From contig NZ_KI519553.1 in NCBI RefSeq assembly GCF_000483125.1, forward strand, positions 221,124 through 285,123: a stretch of DNA of 64,000 bases, in the 5' to 3' direction. A model generated the notes under the pieces. It did not search any database. It saw only the letters and a program-made list of their open reading frames with translations, and was not told the DNA's origin. The stretch is from Atopobium fossor DSM 15642. GTDB taxonomy: Bacteria > Actinomycetota > Coriobacteriia > Coriobacteriales > Atopobiaceae. The position numbers and the translations under genes were made by a program. This document shows positions 15,233 to 23,610 of this stretch, piece after piece. How positions within the stretch are numbered: position 1 is the stretch's first letter; the number at the start of each line of letters is the position of its first letter.

Positions 15233-15349
15233 TTAGTCTTGGTCGCCCTTCTCCTTCTCAAGCTCAATTACAAGCCTTGTAAAGTCGATAAGCAGACCGG
15301 CTATTGATGTAACTACCGATATAAGATTTACTAAATCCTGTATCTTCAT
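15233..15349 (-). CDS. 38-aa hydrophobic toxin-like peptide with sequestered ribosome site
   Basis: Starts at ATG 15349 with GGAGG seven bases upstream. A hydrophobic helix of about 22 residues (LVNLISVVTSIAGLLIDF and on) is followed by a charged tail (ELEKEKGDQD). The ribosome site lies in a perfect 7-bp hairpin (15355-15376), as in many type I toxin mRNAs. The long structured leader from the promoter at 15473-15502 fits the same picture. No antisense RNA is proven; holin-like or other small membrane role is the alternative. Confidence 0.6.
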   Translation of the reverse strand: MKIQDLVNLISVVTSIAGLLIDFTRLVIELEKEKGDQD

Positions 15350-15354
15350 TGCAT

Positions 15355-15376
15355 AACCTCCATAGTTGCGGAGGTT
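15355..15376 (-). promoter_or_regulatory. Hairpin hiding the ribosome site of the 38-aa ORF
   Basis: AACCTCC and GGAGGTT pair perfectly around an 8-base loop, so the whole Shine-Dalgarno GGAGG is base-paired in the leader. Confidence 0.65.
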
Positions 15377-15472
15377 TCCGTATATCCCTAGTGCGGGGTA
15401 TCCGCCTTGGCGAGCTATTCAGTTGTTAAGGTACGTTGCCCGGGTGGCTCGTTGCTCCCTTGCGTTGGCTGT

Positions 15473-15502
15473 AGTATCCGTCAACAATCGTTACAATGTC
15501 AA
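15473..15502 (-). promoter_or_regulatory. Leftward promoter of the cargo cluster
   Basis: On the minus strand TTGACA (15502-15497), 18-bp spacer, GATACT (15478-15473). GTCAACAA at 15480-15487 lies in the spacer and GTCAACAA at 15498-15505 overlaps the -35 box. Confidence 0.6.
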
Positions 15503-15538
15503 CAACTGTTATTTACCTACATAATTCCTACATAACAT

Positions 15539-15570
15539 TTGTTGACGTATTGTATTTATGCAGGTAGAAT
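15539..15570 (+). promoter_or_regulatory. Rightward promoter of the HTH gene at 15595
   Basis: TTGACG (15542-15547), 17-bp spacer, TAGAAT (15565-15570). TTGTTGAC at 15539-15546 overlaps the -35 box and is the reverse of the two GTCAACAA copies in the divergent promoter, so one protein could control both. GCAGGTAGA overlaps the -10 box. Confidence 0.7.
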
Positions 15571-15594
15571 GTGATAAACGTTGAACGGAGGACT

Positions 15595-15828
15595 ATGGAT
15601 ACAACACAATTAATTAAACATATCTTATCTAAGAGCGGTAAGACGTCTACGGATGTATCGCGCGTCATGGATAGATCTGATGGATACTTACGCCAAGTGA
15701 TGCACCGAGGGAGCGCCCCAACGCTTCCCGTATTCATTGAGATTGCAAAAGCCTGTGGATATAAATTATGTTTAATAAAAGATGATGACACTATCGTCAT
15801 CGACGAACTGGCATACGATAAACATTAA
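15595..15828 (+). CDS. Small HTH regulator
   Basis: 77 aa from ATG 15595 with GGAGG six bases upstream; the frame to 15571 lies too close to the promoter. A helix-turn-helix-like pattern (LIKHILSKSGKTSTDVSRVMDR, GYLRQVMHRGSAPTLPVF) is followed by GYKLCLIKDDD and an acidic tail, as in XRE-type single-domain regulators. Divergent from the toxin-like cluster with shared GTCAACAA sites, so it probably represses that cluster and itself. Confidence 0.72.
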   Translation: MDTTQLIKHILSKSGKTSTDVSRVMDRSDGYLRQVMHRGSAPTLPVFIEIAKACGYKLCLIKDDDTIVIDELAYDKH

Positions 15829-16314
15829 CTTATATATTACTAACGGGGTAGCATTTGTCGCTGCCCCGCTTTCACTTATTCATTGGCATAAATTAAACCT
15901 TATCACCACACAGCGCCTGGAGATACCCATATATTGCACTGCTTGCGTTGACCATCTCCCAGGCGCACCGCGCAAAGCTTAATCTTATATATGTCTTATC
16001 TTATCAATACGTAGCATTGTGCATAAATTTATCCTATATGTGTATATGAGCAAGTATTCATATACCCCCCATAGGGGCTTTGACCTGCGCAAACGGGGAG
16101 ACCGGCGTCAAGGGTTAGGATTTTATGCGAATTGCTTTTTAAAACCAGTTTTCTACATTTTTAGAGTTAATACATGTCTTATATAATGTGTATTGTCGAA
16201 AACTTTTTGTATAAACCGCTTACTTTTCTACAAAATTGTCGAAAACTTTGATATATTTAGGATAGTTTTCTACATTTTTCTGGGGGAGTTAGAGGTAAGA
16301 ATAGCTGGTTTCTT
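15829..16314. other. Gene-free region before the packaging genes, candidate cos/packaging site
   Basis: A long inverted repeat pairs GCGCCTGGAGAT (15913-15924) with ATCTCCCAGGCGC (15954-15966). CCCCATAGGGG lies near 16066, followed by a GC-rich stretch within AT-rich surroundings. AGTTTTCTACATTTTT occurs at about 16147 and 16264, and TTGTCGAAAACTTT at about 16193 and 16236. In HNH-TerS-TerL phages the cos site lies just upstream of the HNH gene, so a terminase site is likely here, along with late-promoter elements. No credible gene seen. Confidence 0.45.
15843..15869 (+). terminator. Hairpin after the HTH gene
   Basis: CGGGGTAGC pairs with GCTGCCCCG (one wobble) and is followed by CTTTCACTTATT. 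The T stretch is weak, so termination may be partial. Confidence 0.45.
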
Positions 16315-16656
16315 ATGGCACAAGCATTCTCTAAGAGGTTCTATAGGTCAACAAAATGGATAAAAGCTCGTGAGTTGTGTAAGGCAAGACAGCATGGGTT
16401 GTGTGCCGATTGTCAGGAACGAGGACTAGTTACGCCTATTGATGAAGTTCATCACATAAAACCACTTACTCCAGAAAATATTGATAACCCTGCGGTGACA
16501 GTTAATCAGGATAACTTGGTTGGACTTTGCAGGGATTGTCATTTTGCAAGACACAAAGCGATGGGCACCTATGGCGCACAAAAAGATGTGCTGCCAGCAA
16601 GAGTTTGGTTCGATGAACAAGGACGACCGCAAAGGATGGAGAGTATCAATGGTTAA
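16315..16656 (+). CDS. HNH endonuclease of the packaging module
   Basis: 113 aa. HNH zinc-type layout: CADCQERG, DEVHHIKPL (the HH of the fold), NLVGLCRDCHFARH. These small HNH proteins cooperate with terminase in cos cleavage in HK97-like phages. Placement directly before TerS and TerL agrees. Overlaps TerS by 8 bases. The ribosome site is weak. Confidence 0.9.
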   Translation: MAQAFSKRFYRSTKWIKARELCKARQHGLCADCQERGLVTPIDEVHHIKPLTPENIDNPAVTVNQDNLVGLCRDCHFARHKAMGTYGAQKDVLPARVWFDEQGRPQRMESING

Positions 16657-16963
16657 GCTGGATAATACGCGCAATACAGAACGCTACAAGCTGTTTGCAA
16701 AGAACTACGATACAACAGACCCAATTATTGATGACATTTTGGTGGACTACTGCGACATTTGCGAGCTGATGGATAATGAGCGTCGTGTTTTACAGAGTGA
16801 GGGGACAACTGTAGAAGGTCTTCATAAGACGGAAACGAGTCCACATTTACATACATTTAATAAGCTTATGAGTCAGAAGAAAGCTGCATTATCTATGCTT
16901 AAAATTGCGACTGCCGTTTCTCCTGCTGGCGGGGACGAGCTGGATAGCTTCTTGCAGGGGTAA
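16649..16963 (+). CDS. terS: Terminase small subunit, P27 family
   Basis: 104 aa from ATG 16649 (GGATGGAGAG upstream). The helical composition with NYDTTDPIIDDILVDYCDICELMDN and a C-terminal LSMLKIATAVSP fits P27-type small terminases. Recognises phage DNA for packaging with the large subunit that begins 4 bases later. Confidence 0.8.
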   Translation: MVKLDNTRNTERYKLFAKNYDTTDPIIDDILVDYCDICELMDNERRVLQSEGTTVEGLHKTETSPHLHTFNKLMSQKKAALSMLKIATAVSPAGGDELDSFLQG

Positions 16964-16966
16964 GTT

Positions 16967-18676
16967 ATGGTTGACACTGAACAACTAACTGGTGCAGAAC
17001 TTTATATCCAAGGTGTTTTGTCTGGCGAAATTATTACATCTAATAAGGTATACAAGCTTTGCGAGATTATGGACAAGCGCATAAAGCATGGCTACAAACA
17101 ATGGCGTTATGATCGTGAGAAAGCAACGCATCCCGAAAAGTTTATCGAGCAATTCTGCTATATTCCGAGCGGAAAACTAGGGCAGAAGTTTAAGCTTGAA
17201 CTTTATCAGAAGTTTATTATTGGGTTGATATTTGGGTTTGTTGGCGCAGATGGTGTTCGCGAGTTTAACGAAGCGCTAATTATCATGGCTCGCAAGTGCG
17301 GAAAAACTTCACTGGTGTCTGCTATACAACAGTATATGTTGGTTGCAGATGGCGAAGGCGCACCACAAGTTTATTCTATTGCTACTACGGAAGCGCAGGC
17401 TGCGCTGTGCTATGGTGCGGCAGTTAAGATGATGGAGCAGTCGGCAGTACTAAGAAAACGCGAACATACGGGCACAATTCGTGAGCGCAAACAATCTGGT
17501 ATTTTATGTGACATGAACAAGGGGTATATCACTACGCTTTCTGGTACGCCTAAGTCTTTGGACGGTTTGGATATTCATTGTGCTGTCTGTGACGAGTTGG
17601 CGGCATGGACTGACCGCGCGCCGTATGATTTGATTGTCCAGGGCATATCGGCACGAGCACAACCATTGATTCTTGAGATTACTACTGCTGGATTTGTCCG
17701 GAACTCTATCTATGATTCTCAATATGAGTATGCAGAAGGCTGGCTAAAAGGTGAAATTGAGAATGATCACTTCTTGCCAATTATTTGGGAACTGGACTCA
17801 CGTACAGAAGACTGGACAGACGAAAGTTGTTGGATAAAAGCTAACCCTGGATTAGGCACTGTAAAAAAGATTGAGCATTTACGTACAAATGTACAGAAGG
17901 CTAAACAAGATCCTTCGTTTTTGCCTACACTGCTTACTAAAGATTTTAATATCCCACAAAATGAAGCCGCCGCATGGCTAACATGGGAAGAATGCGGCAG
18001 TGAGGAATGTATCGACTGGAAAGAAGCTAAGTTCGATTACGGCATTGTTGGTTTTGATGCTTCAGACTCTATCGACCTAACCGCTGGAACTATGCTTTGT
18101 ATGCGCAAAGATGATGATAAAATTTACGCACAGCATATGTACTGGATTCCTAGCGAACAGCTAGAAGCATATGAAAACGGTAATGCTCAACGTGGGCGTG
18201 ATGGTGTGCCGTATCGCCTGTGGGAAGCTCAAGGATTGTTGCGCGTAGTGCCAGGAAATAACATTCCGAAGTCTGTATTAAATGACTGGATTGTTGAGCT
18301 GCGCGACGAAATGGACATTTATACATTTGCAGTCGGGGTTGACCCGTGGCATATGGACGATAGCACCATGCAACAAACAGAGTATCTAGTTGGCAAGTCA
18401 CGCGTTGAGCGCGTTCGACAGGGCGCGCAAACATTATCTGACCCAATGAAACGGCTGCGTGCTGAGTATAAAAGTGGGCGCATTGTAGATAACAACAATC
18501 CCATTCAACGTTGGTGCAGAATGAATGTTGCTATTAAGCGCGATGTAAACGACAATATCCAGCCTGTAAAGAAAGGCTTAGTCCCTGAAAAGCGCATTGA
18601 TGGTTTTATGTCTGAGCTTATTGCATATGTCGTGTTGCTTAAGCGTGAGGATGAATATAAAAACATAATTAGCTAG
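16967..18676 (+). CDS. terL: Terminase large subunit
   Basis: 569 aa. ATPase domain with Walker A ARKCGKTS at about 108-115, Walker B CAVCDE near 205-210 and a coupling motif (EITTAGF). Nuclease domain in the C-terminal third with VGFDASDSIDLTAG and GVDPWHMD as metal-ligand segments. Translocates DNA into the procapsid and cuts it. Full family length. Confidence 0.95.
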   Translation: MVDTEQLTGAELYIQGVLSGEIITSNKVYKLCEIMDKRIKHGYKQWRYDREKATHPEKFIEQFCYIPSGKLGQKFKLELYQKFIIGLIFGFVGADGVREFNEALIIMARKCGKTSLVSAIQQYMLVADGEGAPQVYSIATTEAQAALCYGAAVKMMEQSAVLRKREHTGTIRERKQSGILCDMNKGYITTLSGTPKSLDGLDIHCAVCDELAAWTDRAPYDLIVQGISARAQPLILEITTAGFVRNSIYDSQYEYAEGWLKGEIENDHFLPIIWELDSRTEDWTDESCWIKANPGLGTVKKIEHLRTNVQKAKQDPSFLPTLLTKDFNIPQNEAAAWLTWEECGSEECIDWKEAKFDYGIVGFDASDSIDLTAGTMLCMRKDDDKIYAQHMYWIPSEQLEAYENGNAQRGRDGVPYRLWEAQGLLRVVPGNNIPKSVLNDWIVELRDEMDIYTFAVGVDPWHMDDSTMQQTEYLVGKSRVERVRQGAQTLSDPMKRLRAEYKSGRIVDNNNPIQRWCRMNVAIKRDVNDNIQPVKKGLVPEKRIDGFMSELIAYVVLLKREDEYKNIIS

Positions 18677-18839
18677 TTTTTATTGTATAATTGACAACGA
18701 CTGACAGCTATTGACGTATAAAAGTGTTATATTGTTAGTGTCGCAAGAGCTGCGTAGCAACAGCGCGACTTTTGTTTAGTACATGGCGCGTCCCGTATGT
18801 GGGGCGCGTTTTTTATTAGCGAAAAGTTAGGGTGGTGAT
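18677..18839 (+). other. Structured intergenic RNA region between terL and portal
   Basis: Contains GTCGC/GCGAC (18740-18744 and 18765-18769) around an internal loop, then a terminator-like hairpin: CGCGTCCC (18787-18794) with GGGGCGCG (18801-18808) followed by TTTTTT. A TTGACG with downstream TATATT-like sequence at about 18711-18735 may be a promoter. This could be an attenuator or a small RNA of about 80 nt; the head genes downstream must be read by read-through or from a promoter here. Confidence 0.5.
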
Positions 18840-20087
18840 ATGGGATTACTGGAAAATCTGTTTGGCAATAAAAAGCAACCAACGCAACCAACCAGTGCGT
18901 ACTTTAAGACGTTTACCGAGTACAACCCTGCTTTTTCTACATTCGATGGCTCAGTTTACGAGGAAAGCATTACGCGTGCTTGCATTCATGCGTTTGCAAC
19001 TGCGGTGTCAAAGCTAGAACCACACATTGACGGTACAAGTAATGATGCGATTGTGCGAGCTTTTCATACGTGTCCCAATAAAGACACAACGTGGAGTTCG
19101 TTTTTGTATCGCGTAGCAACTATTTACGAGGTAGATTGTAGCTGTGCAATTATCCCGAGCTTTGATAAGCGCGGTCAGATTAACGGATTATACCCGCTTA
19201 AATTTGACTTATGCGAGCTTGTCGAGTACGGCGGGGAAGTGTGGGCACGCTTTACCTTGCCTACTGGGGACATAGTTTCTATTGAAACCCGTAATGTTTG
19301 CATGTTGAGCAAATACCAATATGAATCAGACTATTTTGGTTCATCTAATGCGTTTCGTGGGACTATGCGATTATTGCGAGCGCAAGCGCAAGCGGAAGAA
19401 AACGCCATTAAGATTGGTTCAAAGATTTTATTTATTGGTAAACAGTCTGGAATGGTTAAGCCAGAGGACCAAAATAAAAAGCGTGAAGAGTTTGCAGAGG
19501 ACAACTTTAGAAATAACAACTCTGGACTTCTTTTATATGACCAAACGTTTGATTCCGTTCAGCCAGTAACTCATAAACCATATGTTATCTCTGATAAAGA
19601 GATGGAACGTATCGACAATCATGTATTTAACTATTTTGGCTGCACGCAGGATATTTTGCAGAACAAGATTACCGAGGAAACCTGGGATGGATACTATGAG
19701 GGCAAGATTGAGCCTTTTGCAATCCAGCTTTCTGACGGCTTAAACAAGATGATTTTTTCTACGCGTGAGCAAATAACTAACCGTATTACTTTTACGGCTA
19801 ATCGCTTGCAATTCATGAGCGCTGCATCTAAGCGCAACATGGTCCGCGATATGGTGGACCGTGGAATTTTCTCAATGAATGAAGCACGTGAAATTTTGCA
19901 ATTACCGCCACTTGAGGGCGAGGAAGCCGAGATGGGCAAGAAGCATTGGATACGCGGCGAATATGTAGATATGGCTACTTTGCCTATTCCCGACCCAAAA
20001 GATAATCCCGACAAGGATCTTGGCGGAGATGACCAGTTATACAACGATACCGACAACTACGGTACAGACAATAACGGAGAACGATAA
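18840..20087 (+). CDS. HK97-family portal protein
   Basis: 415 aa. Contains SVYEESITRACIHAFATAVSKLEPHI near the N-terminus and DHVFNYFGCTQDILQNKITEE with NLMF-type helices in the middle, as in HK97 gp3-like portals. The acidic, Asp/Asn-rich C-terminus is typical. Forms the DNA entry vertex. First gene after the structured RNA region. Confidence 0.93.
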   Translation: MGLLENLFGNKKQPTQPTSAYFKTFTEYNPAFSTFDGSVYEESITRACIHAFATAVSKLEPHIDGTSNDAIVRAFHTCPNKDTTWSSFLYRVATIYEVDCSCAIIPSFDKRGQINGLYPLKFDLCELVEYGGEVWARFTLPTGDIVSIETRNVCMLSKYQYESDYFGSSNAFRGTMRLLRAQAQAEENAIKIGSKILFIGKQSGMVKPEDQNKKREEFAEDNFRNNNSGLLLYDQTFDSVQPVTHKPYVISDKEMERIDNHVFNYFGCTQDILQNKITEETWDGYYEGKIEPFAIQLSDGLNKMIFSTREQITNRITFTANRLQFMSAASKRNMVRDMVDRGIFSMNEAREILQLPPLEGEEAEMGKKHWIRGEYVDMATLPIPDPKDNPDKDLGGDDQLYNDTDNYGTDNNGER

Positions 20088-20088
20088 T

Positions 20089-20700
20089 ATGCCATTCAAA
20101 ACAGACGGTAGTCGTGAATACCGGTCTTTCTTTGGTAGCTTTTCTACGGTTGGCGATACTGGGTACATCGTAGAAGGTTATGCAACTACATTTGACGAGC
20201 CGTACGATTTTGGCGTGTATGGCTGGAAAGAGCGCGTGTTGTGTAGTGCTTTGGATAACGCAGATATGAGCGATGTTATCTTCCAGCTCAATCATGAAGG
20301 GCAAACATTAGCGCGCTTGCGCAATAAAACGCTTGAATTAAGTATTGACGAACACGGCTTATATATAAAAGCAGACCTTGGCGGTTCACAAGCTGGACGT
20401 GATTTATACGAAGCCATTAAAAACGGACTTATTGACCGCATGAGTTGGGGTTTTGCGATTGGTGAAGATGGCTACCAATATGATTCAGAAAATAAAGTAG
20501 CAACCATCACCAATGTTATTAAGGTTTTCGATGTATCCGCGGTGTCTATCCCCGCCGACCAGGATACCGAAATACACGCGCGTTCTTATCTTGACGGAGT
20601 GATTGAGAAAGAGCTGTTGGAGCAGCAGCAGCGCGATTTAGCCACAAAGCAGTTAGCAAAACAGCGGCTTGCCTTGAAGGCTAAGGCTTTATCAATCTAA
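20089..20700 (+). CDS. HK97-type prohead maturation protease (U35)
   Basis: 203 aa from ATG 20089 (GGAGA upstream). Catalytic His69 in LNHEG and Ser119 in RMSWGF, then DVSAVSIPA, the family order. Cleaves the scaffold (delta) part of the capsid protein that follows. Confidence 0.93.
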   Translation: MPFKTDGSREYRSFFGSFSTVGDTGYIVEGYATTFDEPYDFGVYGWKERVLCSALDNADMSDVIFQLNHEGQTLARLRNKTLELSIDEHGLYIKADLGGSQAGRDLYEAIKNGLIDRMSWGFAIGEDGYQYDSENKVATITNVIKVFDVSAVSIPADQDTEIHARSYLDGVIEKELLEQQQRDLATKQLAKQRLALKAKALSI

Positions 20701-20715
20701 CAGAAAGGTAAAAAC

Positions 20716-21972
20716 ATGGAGTTTAATCATATGGATGCCCGCGCTTATCGAGCACTGGGCACCAACGCTTACGCACAGCGCCGTGAGCTTATCATTGAGC
20801 TTGCAACTAATCTCCCTGAGGACGCTACAGACGAGCAAATGCGTGAGATTGACGCAGAGGTTGAGATTATTCGTTCTGAGGATGCCCGCCGTGAGGGTGT
20901 GGCACAGCTGCGCTCCGCTAAGGCTGCAAAAGTATCTAGTGGCGAGGGTCTTGTTATTGATAAGACTGCACAGCGCGGTATCCAGGAGATTGACCGCACC
21001 GAGGAAGCTTTGGGGTCTGAGGAATATGAGCGTGCATTTGCTGCTTATATTACCCGCGGCGCAGAGATCCCTAGTGAGTTTGCACAGTATGCACAGCGTA
21101 AGGACACTGTAACCACTACTAACGATACAGGCTTGGCAATCCCCACTACTTTGTCTAGCCGCGTAGTGGAAGAGATGCGCGAACACGCCCTTTTGTATCC
21201 TTACGTAACGCATGACAATGTCCCTGGTGGTGTTGATTATCCAGTAATTAACTTTAAGCCTACTGCAACATGGATTACGGAAGCTGCTGTTTCTGATGTT
21301 CAGGATGCCAAGGCTGAGCGTGTTTCTTTCAAGTATTACGCGCTTGAAGTTCGTACTGCACGCACCGCATTACAGAACTACACCACACTTAAGGCATTTA
21401 ATGACCGCTATGTTGCTATCGCAGCTGCGGCAATGGGCGATGCTTTGGACTTAGCCATTGCTAACGGCACTGGCTCCGGTCAGCCCTTGGGTATTACTAA
21501 GGACCCACGTGTCAAGACTAAGGCAGCCATGAAGGCAGCCGATATGACCAAGTGGGATACTTGGCACAAGAACTTTAAGGCTAAGATTAAGCCTGCTTAC
21601 TCTAACGGCGTTATCATCATGAACAACGCAACGTTTGAACAGTATGTTAACGGCATGGTTGACACTAACGGCAACCCAATTTGCCACACTACTTATGGCG
21701 TAAATGGTCAAGAGATCAAGCGCTTCCTTGGTAAGACTGTAATCCCTGTTGGCGATGAAATTCTAAAGGACTTTGACGCTGCTGCTAATACTGAGGTATT
21801 TGCAATTTATGCAAACCTTAAGGATTACATGATTAACTCCAACCTTCAGTTGCGTGCTGATAATTGGGAGGACAAGGATACTAATCGCTTTAAGACCCGT
21901 CATTTGCTTATTGCAGATGGTAAGCCGCTGGATACCACTGGCATGATTCTGCTTACCAAGAGTGCTGGCTAA
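20716..21972 (+). CDS. HK97-fold major capsid protein
   Basis: 418 aa. Residues 1 to about 110 are helical and charged (delta domain, probably removed by the protease). The HK97 core follows: TTTNDTGLAIPTTLSSRVVE, then NGTGSGQPLGITKD in the long helix/P-loop region and NSNLQLRADNWEDKD near the C-terminus. Codon choice is biased like a highly expressed gene. Forms the icosahedral shell. Confidence 0.95.
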   Translation: MEFNHMDARAYRALGTNAYAQRRELIIELATNLPEDATDEQMREIDAEVEIIRSEDARREGVAQLRSAKAAKVSSGEGLVIDKTAQRGIQEIDRTEEALGSEEYERAFAAYITRGAEIPSEFAQYAQRKDTVTTTNDTGLAIPTTLSSRVVEEMREHALLYPYVTHDNVPGGVDYPVINFKPTATWITEAAVSDVQDAKAERVSFKYYALEVRTARTALQNYTTLKAFNDRYVAIAAAAMGDALDLAIANGTGSGQPLGITKDPRVKTKAAMKAADMTKWDTWHKNFKAKIKPAYSNGVIIMNNATFEQYVNGMVDTNGNPICHTTYGVNGQEIKRFLGKTVIPVGDEILKDFDAAANTEVFAIYANLKDYMINSNLQLRADNWEDKDTNRFKTRHLLIADGKPLDTTGMILLTKSAG

Positions 21973-21974
21973 TC

Positions 21975-22172
21975 ATGATTGAAGAAAAACCTATTCATGT
22001 GCTTGTTGTCGCGCCATTTATTGACATAGTAACTGGTGATTACCGCTATGCAGGTGACGAGATAGACGTTACTAGAGAGCGCATGGAACAGATTAATAAT
22101 GCTGGGCACGGAAAACTGGTTGTTGCTTATAACGACAAGTCATACACAAAGTTTAAACGTGCTAATAGCTAG
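21975..22172 (+). CDS. Small head-region protein
   Basis: 65 aa, two bases after the capsid stop. Beta-rich pattern (HVLVVAPFIDIVTGDYRYAGDEI). Small ORFs at this position are often head decoration or assembly factors; no direct evidence here. Confidence 0.65.
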   Translation: MIEEKPIHVLVVAPFIDIVTGDYRYAGDEIDVTRERMEQINNAGHGKLVVAYNDKSYTKFKRANS

Positions 22173-22192
22173 AAATATTGGAAGGACACACA

Positions 22193-22492
22193 ATGGCTTT
22201 GCTTGACGAGGTCAGGAGCGCAGTTCGTGTATCTGATGGATACTATGACCCTGAACTTAAAACGCTAATTGATGCTGCATTGTTTGACATGCAAAACAAA
22301 GGCGTTCTTAAAGAGTTTATTGGGGACGATGAAAACAGCTACCCTGCAATTGTTAAGCAAGCTATTGTGTTGTTCGCTAAAGCTAACTTTGGCTTAGACA
22401 ACGACGAAGCAGACCGCTTTATGAGGACGTACAACGTTATTGTTTGTTCGCTGCTTAATGGTACAGGCGGGATTGCAGGAGTTGGTAAATAA
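22193..22492 (+). CDS. Head-tail connector (gp6-like)
   Basis: 99 aa from ATG 22193 (GGAAGGA upstream). All-helical, starting with LLDEVRSAVRVSDGYYDPELKTLIDAAL, the classic opening of gp6/SPP1 gp15-like connectors. Last base shared with the next start. Confidence 0.85.
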   Translation: MALLDEVRSAVRVSDGYYDPELKTLIDAALFDMQNKGVLKEFIGDDENSYPAIVKQAIVLFAKANFGLDNDEADRFMRTYNVIVCSLLNGTGGIAGVGK

Positions 22493-22827
22493 TGGCTGGC
22501 TGGCGAGATACGATAGCCTTTGTTGTTCAGCCAAGCTCCAATACGCCACTCCAGGACGATGAAGGTAACTTTATCAGACCAGACGCAAGCGATGAAAAAA
22601 ACCTACGTCGTGTCCCATGCAATAGATTCACTATTTCTGGGGCGGCATGGACAGCTGCGCTAACAACTGGACTCAGAGCAGACGCAAAGGTGCAACTACA
22701 CTCAAGTGACTATCACGGTGAAACAGAAGCGATCTTTGGCGGAGTAAAGATGGATATTGTCCGTGTCTCTGATAACGGCGAGTTCGTCACACTCACGCTA
22801 GGGCGGATGATCCGCAATGAGCAGTAA
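22492..22827 (+). CDS. Head closure/head-tail adaptor protein
   Basis: 111 aa, beta-rich, with SSDYHGETEAIFGGVKMDIVRV. Fits the head-completion (SPP1 gp16-like) slot between gp6-like and gp10-like genes. Overlaps the next gene by 11 bases. Confidence 0.78.
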   Translation: MAGWRDTIAFVVQPSSNTPLQDDEGNFIRPDASDEKNLRRVPCNRFTISGAAWTAALTTGLRADAKVQLHSSDYHGETEAIFGGVKMDIVRVSDNGEFVTLTLGRMIRNEQ

Positions 22828-23236
22828 AGAATGTGGCGCAGATGATTTTGCTTTTGCTTTGGGAGCAATCCTAAACGGCGTAGAGCAGCGTGTGGTTGAT
22901 CACGTATTACCAGACGCTTTGAAGGCTGGCTCAAAGGTAGCTGCGAAAGAGTGGCGCAAAGGTGCGAAAAGTTTATTTAGAACCAACCGCCACTCACGCA
23001 TTAACTATCGAAAGTCAATTAAAACAGACTTAAAGCTATTAGGGCGTGGGCAGCTAGAAGTAGTTGTTCATTCAGGAAAACCTGGACTTCCGCATTTGCT
23101 AGAGCATGGACATGCGACACCTGCACGTACTAAGCACGTAGCCGGGCGAACGCATATCAAAGCGGCAGCTGAAAACGGCAAAAAAGAGGTAATGAAGGTA
23201 ATAAAACAACACTTAGATAGGGGGTTGATGGATTAG
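22817..23236 (+). CDS. HK97 gp10-like tail-connector protein
   Basis: 139 aa. Typical ending of the family: LPHLLEHGHATPARTKHVAGRTHI followed by a C-terminal helix. Predicted neck/tail completion protein. Confidence 0.88.
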   Translation: MSSKECGADDFAFALGAILNGVEQRVVDHVLPDALKAGSKVAAKEWRKGAKSLFRTNRHSRINYRKSIKTDLKLLGRGQLEVVVHSGKPGLPHLLEHGHATPARTKHVAGRTHIKAAAENGKKEVMKVIKQHLDRGLMD

Positions 23237-23610
23237 TGAATAATCGAACACGTGTTTATCAGGCGCTTAAGAAAACTGGACTTCCAGTTGCGCAGACACG
23301 ATACGGGGATTATATATCCGGTGCAGATACTACGACACCAAATAATCCATTGCCTAACCTACCTTTTATCACTTTTCACCATTCGGGGGAAACAATTTTA
23401 TTTGCTGATGGGAAGCGTTACGCAGTATTAGAAAAATTTATTGTTTCGCTCTGGCTGGATAAACGTCGTGATGAAGTCGAAGAAAAAGTCGAAGAAGCGA
23501 TTACTAAGAATTTTGGAACATTTGAGCGTGACTTTGATTATGACGATAACGGACGAGCTTACGTCATTGATTACGAGTTCACGATACACCCAGACGAAGG
23601 GACAAAATAA
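23236..23610 (+). CDS. Tail terminator/tail completion protein
   Basis: 124 aa, GTG start overlapping the previous stop. Alpha/beta pattern with RVYQALKKTGLPVAQTRYGD and the ending FDYDDNGRAYVIDYEFTI. Same size and gene position as tail-terminator proteins of HK97-like phages. Confidence 0.78.
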   Translation: MNNRTRVYQALKKTGLPVAQTRYGDYISGADTTTPNNPLPNLPFITFHHSGETILFADGKRYAVLEKFIVSLWLDKRRDEVEEKVEEAITKNFGTFERDFDYDDNGRAYVIDYEFTIHPDEGTK

